This document shows positions 50,105-64,000 of a stretch of DNA of 64,000 nt, one piece after another. The stretch is from Amoebidium appalachense (Eukaryota; Ichthyosporea): assembly GCA_963693365.1 (NCBI GenBank), contig CAVNZM010000003.1, positions 14,880,001 to 14,944,000 of the forward strand, written 5' to 3'. Positions within the stretch are counted from its first letter, which is position 1; each line of letters starts with the position of its first letter. Made by a program: the position numbers and the translations under genes. The notes under the pieces were generated by a model. It searched no databases. It was given only the letters and a program-made list of their open reading frames with translations, and had not been told where the DNA came from.

Positions 50105-51306
50105 AATGCTTGTCGCTTCACTTGATCTCCCTTTTCGTCTCAGCTGGGGGGTGGTTGATGAAGATTCATAAAACATTTTTTATAACAGGGCAGGAAATTA
50201 TACTGTTTTCGGAAGTAAATATACCGTTAATTTTCAAGTACCAGTCACTGCCTGGGACTTAGTTCCACCTGAGTTGGAGGTTTGGGAAGTAAATAAAAAG
50301 AAAAGTCCCCCCTTTCCCCCCCCCCTCCCCTTCTCCCCCACCGCCCGAAGCTGGAACTCTCGGTTTTTTCCTGGGAAAACGCTGGAACTTGCAATAGCGC
50401 AAAAGTTATCTCAATACCGCATTTATCACATGACCAGTCCATATACGGAGAAGACAATAAAAACTTCACGAGTTATCCAGTAACAAGTGCATACTGAGAT
50501 ACCTGAACACTGTGTGAAAATCATATAAATACTCAATGTGACGACCAACAGAATTCAACAAAAAGTCTAAAAGAAGTAAAAAGGAAGTAATATCTCCGGG
50601 CAAAAATAGGCGGCGATCCGCCAGGTGCCAAAATACAGTAATCCTAAAATGTAATTTCTAGCCCTGTTTTATAATGACTTTATTGATATGCTCATGCAAC
50701 ATGACAAATGCTTTGAATTCTGTTTTATTATATATAATAGTTTTATAATTAATGACCTTAGAAGCCTGTAAATAAAACATTTTAATGTGTCTATAATGAG
50801 TTTTTTTATAATTTTGTTTGCTAATACTGACTTGAAATCTGACTGCAGCGGTTTTTGCTGCGAATGCAAGTACATTTTAGGGGGAGCTGTTGATCGATCT
50901 GGGGCATCTAAAAGTATGTGCCTGGGGGTACAGGGGGACCTTGGCGGGCCGTTCGTTTACTTCATCCGAGCCAATCACATGGCGGTGTTGAGGTCCAAAA
51001 ACAGGTATTCGTCGATCTGATTGGAGATGCACCCTACTGCGAGTCACACATGGCTGTGGCAGCATGCCATGATTATAAACCAATCAGATGTATAAACTTG
51101 TCACATGATGATGGGCATCATAGGCCTAGGTGTACACTAAGAGTCCTGAAAAGAAATCGAAATCACTTGCTTGAGTCATAATAGAAAAGGTGACTGCATT
51201 ACAGCTCCGAAATATCAACAGCTGATGCTTGCATCGCATATAATGCCACATTATTCAGCCTTTTGCTAGTACTAAGACGAGATAAACCTTCGGAAACCAG
51301 CGCACC
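50105..51306. other. Intergenic region rich in CCAAT words
   Basis: No gene was recognised in about 1.2 kb. Several CCAATCA/TGATTGG words occur (about 50971, 51018, 51081). Short ORFs at 50780-51180 on both strands lack homologs I recognise. Confidence 0.4.
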
Positions 51307-51720
51307 ATGCTAGCAACCACTGCCAATCAAAAGCCACCTTCGAAAGATTCCGTTGCCGTCGTCTTTCTAAAAGAATTTGAGGCCGCGAACAGGCGCCCGG
51401 CCACGTACAAGACGGCCATAGGAAATTTGAGAGGGTCTTTTATGACTGCCACTTACTTACTAGCTCGTATGTGTACTGTAATATGTGTGGGGGGTGGTTT
51501 ACTCGCGGATGCATATCTATCAATAAGTGTGCCCTGTTAGTTAATGTGGTAGAACCGGAGGTTATGGGCGGCTTTATTCTCTTTTCTACTTCTCTCCCCC
51601 AGTGTATCCGTTATAAATTGACCGTGTTATAATTAGATCACTTTATTAATGCTGCACAGTATGATGTTGTGATACGGTGTCTTAACTTTCTCTCGGAGCT
51701 ACCAATGCTAGCTAGCTTCT
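51307..51720 (+). pseudogene. Unknown ORF start running into a LINE-A-like 3' fragment
   Basis: 51307-51457 encodes an ATG-started stretch of about 50 codons (A-V-V-F-L-K-E-F-E-A-A-N-R-R) that I cannot place. From about 51458 the DNA matches the end of LINE-A ORF2: GCTCGTATGTGT, then TAATATGTGTGGGGGG and TTTACTCGCGG, with a 4-nt insertion relative to 24560 that breaks the frame. After ATATCTATCAAT it does not follow LINE-A but continues as what looks like the original C-terminus, including Y-D-V-V-I-R-C-L-N-F-L, which resembles the C-terminal Y-D-L-F-I-R-C-I-D-W-L of LINE-B. A TAA interrupts it. This is a retrotransposon remnant. Confidence 0.6.
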
Positions 51721-51773
51721 GCTTATCCATAATCTATACTAGGGTTGTTTTATTGCATACAGTGTACATAAGT

Positions 51774-52119
51774 GGGGGTTTACACACTTTTTATTGCGTG
51801 GACACTGCCGGAGGCCCAGCCACATTCGACGGCCTTACTGCGTTTTCCAGCGCAGCCAATCAAATGCAGCCAGTGACATATGTACATGCTAGGCAACAAT
51901 GAGCGCCATCGTAGTATATGACACCCCTATTACACATTATGGGTAAGCAGAGGCTAGCATCGGTAGCTCCGAAAGAAAGTTAGGGCACCGGATCACAATA
52001 CATATAATACATAAGTCACTAGCTGCATTTGATTGGCTGCGCTGGAAAACGCAGTAGGCCGTCAAGTGAGGCTGGGCCCCAGACGATGTCCGCAGCAATA
52101 CAAGGTGCATAAACCCTCC

Positions 52120-52122
<3 letters not shown>
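51774..52122. repeat. Large inverted repeat of a short module (B and C arms)
   Basis: Arm B (51774-51877, minus sense) and arm C (52015-52122, plus sense) both read GTCACT-GCTGCATTTGATTGG, then CTGCGCTGGAAAACGCAGTA and related sequence to an A/T-rich end before AAACCC. They are separated by about 137 nt of unrelated sequence. Arm B matches module A at LINE-A almost base for base in the shared part, while arm C has more changes. Near the start, CTGCGCTGGAAAACGCAG can fold as a hairpin. Confidence 0.8.
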
Positions 52123-53153
<1,031 letters not shown>

Positions 53154-54169
53154 CCACCATGTGCCATATATGCATGCATATGCGCGCCGCATGATGTTGG
53201 TTGTCATTGATGTTACCGCAGTGTAAATAAATAGCCACCTATACTAATTCAATTTTTTTCGCTTTTTTCAATATATCTTATTCCGTTTTTTACAGTTGGA
53301 TATCTGATAGCGGTAATTACAGCACACACGTACGCTGATACCTTCTCAGGGTCAGGACTTTGAACCGCTAAAAAAATATGATGCTATAACTAACACGACT
53401 GCGATAGCTATACTTACTACTATTAACCACACTATTGGTAATTTTTTTTTTTTTTGCTCATGCGTCATATGTACATGTAGATATATCGGCGGCGTCGCGC
53501 GCCGAGTAGGTACTCCTTCACCCGTCATGTACAAGAGTCATGAGTCGCTCGAGGCCAAGACCCTGTAAAATAAAGAAAATAGAATTTTTGGTTTCATAAT
53601 GGACAATAACATCAAATATGTCTGTTAAAAAGAATACGCGCAATGCCGTTGGTAAATAACTTCCACATAAATCACACTCGCCATGACGTCAGCAGACTTG
53701 CCGCCGCGTCCGCGGAGGCCAATCTCCTCAATTTCATCGTGATGATCTTATATCCGCACAATCCGTGATGATGGTTGTTTTCAGTCCGCGCCATGTGAAC
53801 GTGACCGCAACTGTTCCCGTCTGCAGCGAACGTAAAGTTCATCGCAGCGCGTGCACACCGTCAGTACGTGTGAGGGGGGAAACGGGTCATGCACGGGTGT
53901 GCACGTGCAACTTTTGCCCGCACAGATGCCCATGCTTCTTACAACCCAGGACACAGGACCGATGATGCCTGAACGTACTTACGCGCATAACAAGGAAGTC
54001 TACCACCTACTGAGGCAGTGTCTCCTTTCTTTCTTTCTTTCCTTTTTTTTTTTTTTTTTTTTTTGCTTGAAGTAGATGTATAACGTCGCACGTGCGGCAA
54101 CACGTCAGTACGTGTTAGCAAGGAAGTGTAGTGCAATGTACGACATCTCAAATTTGCAGACTGAGTGCA
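53154..54169. other. Unassigned DNA before the 42-bp minisatellite
   Basis: About 1 kb with no gene recognised. It contains a 13-nt T run near 53442 and a longer one at 54043-54064. CGTCAGTACGTG occurs twice (about 53859 and 54104). Confidence 0.4.
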
Positions 54170-54462
54170 TGCGAGTGCATACAGCAATTGCTCGGAGAGA
54201 GTGTGTGTGACTGCGAGTGCATACAGCAATTGCTCGGAGAGAGTGTGTGTGACTGCGAGTGCATACAGCAATTGCTCGGAGAGAGTGTGTGTGACTGCGA
54301 GTGCATACAGCAATTGCTCGGAGAGAGAGTGTGTGACTGCGAGTGCATACAGCATTGCTCGGAGAGAGTGTGTGTGACTGCGAGTGCATACAGCAATTGC
54401 TCGGAGAGAGTGTGTGACTGCGAGTGCATACAGCAATTGCTCGGAGAGAGTGTGTGGGACTA
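54170..54462. repeat. 42-bp minisatellite, seven copies
   Basis: The unit begins GCGAGTGCATACAGCAATTG, then CTCGGAGAGAGTGTGTGTGACT. The first four units are 42 nt, the next 41 and 40, the last 42. Because 42 is a multiple of three, several frames stay open on both strands, giving apparent repeat proteins (C-E-C-I-Q-Q-L-L-G-E-S-V-C-D in one). Length changes in later units break those frames, which argues against coding. Confidence 0.93.
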
Positions 54463-57340
<2,878 letters not shown>

Positions 57341-57640
57341 TTTAACTCCATGTGGGGGGGTTACTAATTGAACCTCACAGATTGAACCTCATAGTGAGAA
57401 GTAATGCCACATGGGGGCTTTTTAATTAATCACGTAGGGGGGTTTTAACCCCAAAGCGGGGATTTAACAGCATAAGGAGGATTTAATCCCCCCCCCCCCC
57501 CCCCCCCCCTCGGGGGGGATGGATTTAGCACCATGCAGACCCCTAGCAGACCAGGGGTTGAATCCCCCCCCTCCCTCCCCCGCCCAACTCCCCCCCCCCC
57601 CCCCCCCCCCTTCCCCCCCCCCCCCCCCCCAGATCATCCA
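57341..57640. repeat. Degenerate GGGG-TTTAA repeat and C tracts
   Basis: Words such as CATGTGGGGGGGTTA, CACATGGGGGCTTTTTAA, CACGTAGGGGGGTTTTAA, AAAGCGGGGATTTAA and CATAAGGAGGATTTAA follow one another at 25-60 nt spacing between 57345 and 57490. C tracts follow at 57488-57509 and 57590-57630. This looks like an old tandem array. Confidence 0.5.
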
Positions 57641-58079
57641 GGCAACCAAACGGATCCCAAATTTCCAAAATATATAGTAGTAAACCGCGCATAAAACATT
57701 CATTAACGCCTTACACACTCGAATTTTGGAAAATTGGGTTTTCTGGATTACCGGTACCGAGATTTGCAATCCAAACACGTGAAAATCCACCCAAGTGCAT
57801 GTGGCACACAAAAATCATTGGGGTAGAGCTCGTTTGGCATTCACAGAGAGCAATTACCGGTAATTTAAAGCCCAAAATCCGCACTCACCCCAACACCCAG
57901 CACCCTACCAGCAATACTACACTGCATATACAAGCATAGTAGTCAGGTTGACACACCAAAATGTAAACCTCACATAGCAACCCACATATCATGCCAGTTT
58001 GCCGAGTGCGCTCGTGCAGAATTATGATTTTTCACCCACGCGCCTAGTCAAAGGTAGTCTGCAGGTACTGTGAATTTGT

Positions 58080-58080
<1 letters not shown>
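57641..58080. other. Unassigned plain sequence
   Basis: About 440 nt of ordinary complexity. No gene, exon or repeat was recognised. Confidence 0.4.
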
Positions 58081-58110
<30 letters not shown>

Positions 58111-58245
58111 ACTCCGGGTCAGAGTGCAGCAGCTCAGGATAGACTACATGTGTTCCCCCGGAAACTTAATGCAAATTTAAATTTAGCACTCTGCACAGAC
58201 TTTGCGATTGTTTTGTAATCGTTCTCTCGGCAACCCCCTCCTCTC

Positions 58246-58284
<39 letters not shown>

Positions 58285-58353
58285 AGTATACCGGTACCCC
58301 CCCCCCCCCCCCCCCCCCCCCCACCCTCTGGCTTCACTTTTATCTTTATAAAG

Positions 58354-58452
<99 letters not shown>

Positions 58453-58535
58453 CGCGCGCGCGTGCGCACACACAGCCTTGCATGTTTTGGGGAATCGGCG
58501 GACAAAGTGTGTGTGTGCGTGTGCTCGTGGGGAAT

Positions 58536-58571
<36 letters not shown>

Positions 58572-58740
58572 GGGAGGGGGAGGGGCCGGGGGGAGGGCCC
58601 GTTCTTTTTTGGTGGCTTCAGGGGGTGGGGAGAGGGATGCAGGGGGGAAGAAAGAAATGGTTGGGGAAGGTTGAGGGGGAGAGAGGGGGGAGGGGGGAGG
58701 GGGGGGGGGGGGACGGAGAGGGGGAGGGGAGGGGCTGTAG
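58081..58740. repeat. C tracts, (AC)n and G tracts
   Basis: C tracts at 58081-58110, 58247-58284 and 58298-58322; (AC)n at 58353-58446; G tracts at 58538-58570 and 58696-58712, with G-rich sequence between. Confidence 0.9.
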
Positions 58741-58854
58741 CATGGCATATATATATGGATGTGGATTACCCGGGGAGAGAGCTGGGCCGAAGATGTCATG
58801 CATGCCCTGGGGAGTGGGGTAGTATACCCCGTTGAGCACTGTGGTGAATAAAAT

Positions 58855-59065
58855 GCTCTGGCAAATCATATGGTATGACGAATAATATGGTCTTGCGAGT
58901 AATAAGGTCTGGGGAATAATATATATACCGAAAATAATATGGTATTGCGAATAATAAGGTCTGTGGAATAATATATACGGAAAATAATAATTGGTATTGC
59001 GAATTATGTGGTGTGGGGAATTTTAAAGTATGGCCAATAATATAGAGTGGTGAATACTATAATGT
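58855..59065. repeat. Degenerate tandem repeat of AATAATATGGT type
   Basis: About 10 short units of 18-22 nt alternate GAATAATATGGT-like and AATAAGGTCTGGGG-like words, for example GAATAATATGGTCTTGCG, AGTAATAAGGTCTGGGG, AATAATATGGTATTGCG and AATAATAAGGTCTGTGG. An original unit of about 40 nt duplicated several times is likely. Confidence 0.75.
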
Positions 59066-60245
59066 CACAGTGGCAAAAATATGGTTCCAAAACCGGGGAT
59101 TTGCTTTGTGCGGTTGGAATCAACCGTGAGAGATTTGAATAACTCTGATGCCGCATGGTGGCACATGGTGAATATGAACGGTTTATGTAGGCGGAGGTGT
59201 GCGTGTGACGTAGGTACAGTGTCGTATGATGCGTCTAAATGGTGTGTACCCCCGCAGCCCCCGGCGGTGGGGTGGGGGGTGGGGGTGGGGGGGGGGGGGG
59301 GGGGGGGGGAGAAGGGGGGGAGAGGGGGGGGGGGGGGGGAAGGGCAGTCTGAGACAAGTTGTAAGAGGAGAAAACAAGGGGGAGGTGTCATGATGTCATA
59401 CGTTATGCGCCGTATTTAGAGACAGGGAAGTAAAAAGAGGGTCCGAGCTTGAATATGAGAGAAAACCGGGGGGTTGGTGTGTGTGTGTGTGTGCCCGGGA
59501 GGGGGGGGGGGGGGGGGGGGGGGGGGAGGGGGGGGTGGATTGAAGGAGGGGGACGGGGGGGTTTATAAAGAAGGTTGGGAGCATAAAGAACACGTCAAAA
59601 GACAAAACAAAACGTTACAAAACTGAACCCCCCCCCCCCCCCACAAAAAAAAAAAAAAAAAGAGAGAGAGAAAAAAGATACTTTAAGGGGTGCACGCAGA
59701 AGGCCTTTGGAGATTTGGATGACGGAGGGAAGGGAGGGAAGGGAGGGAAGGGAGGGAAGGAGGGGGTAGGGGGGGGGAAGGGGGGCAACAGACATGTTCC
59801 AAGTTCTTTGCTTGCCGCGTTTGGTTTTCATATGATTCACTTTAATAAGAAAGTGAGATCGTTTTCAAGTCTGAATATCGAAACGATGTGGACAGACGAA
59901 GGATTATGTAAGATTTACACCGGTTATTTCTCAAGCAGACATATTCTTTTGAAAGAAATGAGCATGTAGCCGTTGGCCAATCATTTTTTGCTAAGTTTAC
60001 TCATCTACCAATCAGATGTAACTAATTATGCACCTTAGCTCCAATCAGCATGCATGCCTGCGTCTTTACTCAACTTGCCATCTCATTTATATCGTAACAT
60101 ATCTGAGAATCAAGTTTTCTCTTCTTACTCTATTATGCTCGTCATTTGTGCGGCGATAGTGGTGGGAAGAATAGCGGAAAGGCCTAAGGGACGAGAGGAA
60201 GGGTAGTTTGTGTTTGTGCCGCAGTTTTTGGGTGTCCGTGTGTGT

Positions 60246-60335
<90 letters not shown>

Positions 60336-60464
60336 TGTGTGTGTGCATGTATGTCTGTCTGTCTCCGTGTGTGTGGTGTGTTGAGGCAGAGAACCTGGGG
60401 GGAGAGGGGCGGGGAAGGGGGGAGGGGGAAGAGGGGAGGGGGAGGGAGGAGGTAAAAATGCCGG
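59066..60464. repeat. G tracts, A run and (GT)n downstream of the esterase
   Basis: G tracts at 59281-59310, 59320-59339 and 59497-59526; C run then A run at 59627-59659; (GGGAAGGGA)n at 59728-59760; (GT)n at 60249-60335; G-rich sequence at 60390-60445. Three CCAAT words at 59984-60046 are noted without an assigned gene. The plain sequence at 59780-60240 contains no recognised gene. Confidence 0.75.
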
Positions 60465-62009
60465 TTAAGCCGCCGGTGCCGTGGCTGCGACGGGAGCAGA
60501 AGAAGCAGGCTGGGTAGCCGCCACCGTTGGAGAACCTGCAGCCGTTTGTGCTGCATTACCGGGAATGAAATTCCCAGCCTCAAGCACGGTGTTGAGTTTG
60601 GGGTCACATTTCATGTCGTTGAATGGTCTGGGTGCCCCCTTGGCCGGTGCACATTGTGTGCTGACCGGCGCACCGTTTGCACCCGAAAATGGAACCTGGG
60701 CAACCCACTCTGCTAGATTGATGTCTTTCCCGTCTACTTTAATGGTTGTGTTGAAGAAAATGTCGTACGGGGTGAAGCAGTGCTGATCGCCGTTAAGAAG
60801 GTATGTTGCAAACATGGCGGGATTGACGTCCTGAACGTAGCCGCTGAACAAACCGACGGTGTGTTTGTAAAAATTCTTCGGGCTGAGATGTTTCATTTTG
60901 GGCGCGCTGGCACATGCGCACTTGGGTCCCTTGCGACACTGGTTTACGTTCTTTGACGAAAATGATAGAGCAGTGTAGAAGGCACGTTGTACAATGTCCG
61001 CTTTCGATTCGATGGCGAGCCATGGGGTGTCCGGGGTGATAGAGTGTTGGTATTCGACCAACTCACACCACCAAAGCGTACCGTTTACGAGTTTATCGCG
61101 CATCTCCTGTGTGAAAAGACCCTGAATTTCCGGAGCCAGGTTGAAATCCGTGAGCAGAGATGTTTGGCTGGGAGGGAAAATTCCGGCGTAGCTGTCCGGA
61201 ATAACAGCGGTAGCGACAGTGGGGTTGTTTTCGCGGTAGCGTTTGACGATGTATGGCGCCCAAAGCTGGGTGCCCATGGATCCGGCGGAGCACCCCATAA
61301 TGATGAGAGTTTTGGGGTTGGGGATATTCGTCAGGGCCCATTTGAGTGCAGACATTGTGTTGTTTCCCCCACGCTGGTACTTGACGACATTGGTGGCGTT
61401 GTTTTTCCCCATGGTGTAGTTGCGAACGGTGTTACCAGCGTGTGCGTCGCCCGAGCAGTAGCTGATAGAAATGATGGTGTAGTTCTGATATGGGTTTCCG
61501 GGGTGTGATTGGTTAAAGATACCCTTGTTTCCATACACTAGACCTGGCGACGTGGTGGTGGTGAGTTTATTCCCCAATGCGTTGCAGCTGCCCAGACCAT
61601 CCGGTTTGTTGTTCCAACATGCGCCTCCCCCCTGGAAATAAAGGAGGAGGTTGTCCGTGCTTCCTTTAATCACCTGAAACACGAATGGGGTGGACTGGTT
61701 AAGGCATCCTGTACCCTCCCCTCCTTGTATGTTTGCAATGTTTCCCGTTAGAGAGCTGAGTGCACATTTGTTTGCGTCAGTGTTAAGGTCACACTGGGAG
61801 AGGGTAGGGAGAACGGGCTCTGGTGGATTGGTAACATTAGCAGGTGGGGCTTGTGGGGGCCCAGAGGTTATGTTTTTGAGAGCGGCAGCTATGGCTGTCA
61901 ACGCAGACTCGATTTCTTTCTTTTCATCTTCGGATTGTTCTGCTCTCACAGGGGAAAAAATATAAAGAAAGGCCCCCAGAGCGACCAGGAGAAATAGTGG
62001 TAGTTTCAT
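60465..62009 (-). CDS. Secreted pectinacetylesterase/Notum-family hydrolase, 514 aa
   Basis: An intronless ORF. Residues 1-23 are a clear signal peptide (K-L-P-L-F-L-L-V-A-L ... V-R-A). The alpha/beta-hydrolase core shows the oxyanion region Y-F-Q-G-G-G-A-C-W (124-132), the nucleophile elbow G-C-S-A-G-S with Ser241, a likely catalytic Asp338 (A-D-I-V-Q, aligning with the family's Y-D-x-x-Q), and G-D-Q-H-C-F with His410. Paired cysteines and many N-x-S/T sites fit an extracellular glycoprotein. The last 30 or so residues are Ala/Pro/Ser/Thr-rich, like a mucin-type tail. The family removes acetyl groups from pectin in plants and microbes, or palmitoleate from Wnt in animals (Notum). The sequence alone does not choose between carbohydrate and lipid esters. 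Length is slightly above typical because of the N-terminal spacer and tail. Two 45-nt direct repeats lie just upstream. Confidence 0.93.
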   Translation of the reverse strand: MKLPLFLLVALGAFLYIFSPVRAEQSEDEKKEIESALTAIAAALKNITSGPPQAPPANVTNPPEPVLPTLSQCDLNTDANKCALSSLTGNIANIQGGEGTGCLNQSTPFVFQVIKGSTDNLLLYFQGGGACWNNKPDGLGSCNALGNKLTTTTSPGLVYGNKGIFNQSHPGNPYQNYTIISISYCSGDAHAGNTVRNYTMGKNNATNVVKYQRGGNNTMSALKWALTNIPNPKTLIIMGCSAGSMGTQLWAPYIVKRYRENNPTVATAVIPDSYAGIFPPSQTSLLTDFNLAPEIQGLFTQEMRDKLVNGTLWWCELVEYQHSITPDTPWLAIESKADIVQRAFYTALSFSSKNVNQCRKGPKCACASAPKMKHLSPKNFYKHTVGLFSGYVQDVNPAMFATYLLNGDQHCFTPYDIFFNTTIKVDGKDINLAEWVAQVPFSGANGAPVSTQCAPAKGAPRPFNDMKCDPKLNTVLEAGNFIPGNAAQTAAGSPTVAATQPASSAPVAATAPAA

Positions 62010-62056
62010 CGTGCCTGTGGTTCCTCACTCCTACTTATCGACATGCACAGAAGTTT

Positions 62057-62150
62057 TCAAACGGTATTTCTATCGTGTAGTAAGGGAAAAGACGTGTATA
62101 TTTCAAAGGGTATTTCTATCGTGACGTAGTGAGGGAAAAGACATGTATAG
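62057..62150 (-). promoter_or_regulatory. Two direct repeats upstream of the esterase
   Basis: Copies at about 62057-62101 and 62102-62150 share TTTCAAA-GGTATTTCTATCGTG and AGGGAAAAGAC-TGTATA; the second has an extra GACG making a TGACG word. They lie 50-140 nt upstream of the ATG, where duplicated promoter elements would be expected. Confidence 0.55.
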
Positions 62151-62480
62151 GAAGTAAAGTAGCTCGTCAATATGGCCCAAGGTGGCGCGTTTTATGTGAG
62201 TGGGAGTGACCGTCATAGTACTGTTAGTTGACACAACCAGGATGCGTGACGGGCCGATGGGTCCGAAGCGGAGGCGCACTAAATTTGTCCAATCACCGGG
62301 TGACTCGAATGTACAGCTGGAATGCGCTACATTTACTCAGAACTCATTGATTGGTTACAGTTTACTGAATAAATCTATTTTCAACCGTATATGGCTATTT
62401 TTAGGGTAAACAGTATGACCCACTTCTGGGAATTCGAACTGCCAGCTCATCATGAGCACTGCAGGGGTGTGGCGGAGCCT
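62151..62480. other. Intergenic sequence upstream of the esterase
   Basis: No gene was recognised. CCAATCA (about 62289) and TGATTGG (about 62347) words are present and could be distal promoter elements of the esterase. Confidence 0.35.
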
Positions 62481-62481
62481 T

Positions 62482-62912
62482 CATGACTTGACTTGACTTA
62501 TATTTATTATTGGCAGCTGGTGCTTGTGACTTGACTTGACTTGGAGTCGCGACTTGAGACCCTATGACTCAAGTCGCGACTTCAGGTGACTTGTTACTAT
62601 TTTTAGTGCATTTTGGCCCGGGGGCGGCCCGAGGGGCGGGGAGGGGGTGCCGGGAGAGGGGGGGGGGGGGGGGGGGGGAGGAGGAGAGGGCGGGCCGCCT
62701 CCGGAGTGCTCCGGGCCCTCAGTCCCTTCGAGTTTCCCCCCCTACATACCCGACCAACCCCCCCTCCCTCCCCCCCCCCCCCCCTGGCCTCCGAACCGGA
62801 TCAACCGAGTCCCCCTCCTCCCCCAAGTCACCTCCAAGTCACGCCTGATGGCCTGACTTCACGAGCTTTCGTGACTTCAAGTCGCGACTCGGAGTCAAGT
62901 CGCCACTCCCCT
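62482..62912. repeat. GACTTGACTT-type palindromic repeat
   Basis: GACTTGACTTGACTT (62487) and GACTTGACTTGACTTGGAGT (62528) are followed by GTCGCGACTTGAG and a facing CTCAAGTCGCGACTT (62569-62583). After a G/C-rich core with a G tract (62658-62679) and a C tract (62768-62784), the other end has CAAGTCACCTCCAAGTCACG (62824), CTTCAAGTCGCGACTCGGAG and TCAAGTCGC (to 62904). The ends are inverted relative to one another, so this may be a foldback or MITE-like element of about 430 nt. Confidence 0.6.
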
Positions 62913-64000
62913 GCTGAGCAGCCAGTCACCAGAGTGGCAGGCGTGAACGAACTCTCACGGGCGGCAGAGCTCACACAACAGACAGAAGTCACTGAGGCGT
63001 TACCACCCAGGAGCAAAATACCTCCACGCGTGCATCCTTGCTTAGAGGTGCTGACATGGGATGCAAAGGCCCATGAGGCATGGGTGCCGACAACCAAGCA
63101 CACAGCCACAGTGCACACACAAGGGCACAATTGGGAAAGGCACGTCAATACAATCCGATGACACAATTGGTCAGATCCATTAGCTATAGGGCCTGTGGTC
63201 TGGCCTCGCACTTCAAGTTGTAGCAACCGTAAATCCTGTTTCTCGCCTGCATGGTCCTGAGCATGGCAAGTTTGTGCTAGAAAATGCTTCTACACTAGTG
63301 CTAAGACCTGTATTTATACATGCCACACAAAATTCTGAGACCTGTGTTTATACATGCCACACACACAAAGTGACGTTTAACAAACCAACAGAAAAAGGAG
63401 CATATGCAGTTGGTACACACAAACAGAGGCCATAACTTAGTGTGTGTGGACCTTGTGATCATGAAACGGGAATGGCCCAAATAAATGTACACGCTAGCAG
63501 AAGCACACACAAGCAGCGGTACGAACGAGAACAACGCACGGCAGATGTGCAATATACTGGATAGCCTGCAAAAAAAATGGTCTACATCATCTGCATGGGC
63601 TCAGAATAACATGTGCCGCAGCTCTTATTATTCAGACGTGCAGTGCTTAGAAAGGTATGACCAACCCTGCTTTCGGAACGCAAGTATGCAATCTATACAG
63701 AAAAACCATTTCACTGCGTAAGGTTTCTTGTTGTCGGTTTGTGGATGCTGCGAATGTTCCGTTGGCTGTGCTAAGAAACTATGGAAGTGGCAATACCTTC
63801 ACCTTCGCACCATTAAGCCATTTTTTCACTTACCCTACAAGCCAACCATTCCTAAAGCACGAGGGTATTGCAGCCAACACTTGGTGTTGAATGTTTTCTC
63901 TTGCTCTCTCTGTCTCGAAGCCTGCCGGCGTTCTGTGCAGGGGCCGTTCAGATTTTGTTTTCTTTCCGCCTAGCTAATGAGAAAATGAACCATTTTTCCA
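62913..64000. other. Unassigned right end of the window
   Basis: A direct repeat of GACCTGTATTTATACATGCC-like sequence occurs at about 63305-63328 and 63339-63362. A plus-strand ORF at 63728-63973 (81 codons, Cys-rich start C-G-C-C-E-C) has no known match and may be part of an exon running off the window. Nothing else was recognised. Confidence 0.35.

Noticed and set aside
54170-54462. CRISPR-like array
   Set aside because: Units are contiguous and near-identical, without unique spacers. It is a minisatellite in a eukaryotic context.

Overview
The window looks like nuclear DNA of a eukaryote, probably a protist; the sequence does not identify the species. The support is GT-AG introns with consistent phases, two families of APE-type non-LTR retrotransposons, and very heavy microsatellite and homopolymer content, including poly(dG)/poly(dC) tracts of 20 to 60 nt, which are rare in most genomes. 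No rRNA, tRNA, CRISPR array or bacterial-style operon was found.

Layout. 1-1120 is AT-rich with a scattered GATAT motif. About 1124-5040 is a compact, GC-rich, intronless block of four ORFs. It resembles a fragment of a nucleocytoplasmic large DNA virus (NCLDV): an RPB5-like N-terminal piece, a protein with a G-x-F-x-T-x-E-E-A repeat, a small membrane protein and a coiled-coil/proline-rich protein. Two of the four are frameshifted and the RPB5-like one is cut off. 5.1-9.6 kb is simple repeats. 9.67-30.1 kb holds three paralogous three-exon BTB-BACK genes. Genes 1 and 2 are tail to tail; genes 2 and 3 are head to head and separated by LINE-A (about 19.93-24.7 kb). Only the middle gene is intact in the sequence given.

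30.1-35.6 kb is repeats and unassigned sequence. 35.68-40.55 kb (minus) is a five-exon FAD-linked oxidase of the berberine-bridge type, reconstructed with all intron phases matching (524 aa). 42.28-44.48 kb (minus) is a 5'-truncated LINE-B. 48.79-49.79 kb (minus) is an intronless Ser/Thr kinase with a CCAAT dyad and TATA box upstream. 51.3-53.15 kb is a nest of retrotransposon remains containing a roughly 100-bp inverted repeat. 54.17-54.46 kb is a 42-bp minisatellite. 60.47-62.01 kb (minus) is an intronless secreted pectinacetylesterase/Notum-type hydrolase. 62.48-62.91 kb is a GACTTGACTT-type palindromic repeat.

The genes form no obvious pathway. The BTB-BACK proteins are probably substrate adaptors for cullin-3-type ubiquitin ligases, the kinase is a signalling enzyme, the oxidase may be membrane-anchored by N-myristoylation, and the esterase is secreted. 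The more unusual signals are the giant-virus-like fragment, the ordered composite homopolymers, introns that start with (GT)n and end with (AC)n, and a small module found at three retrotransposon sites. Frameshifts recur in several genes, so pseudogenization and assembly indels both remain possible.
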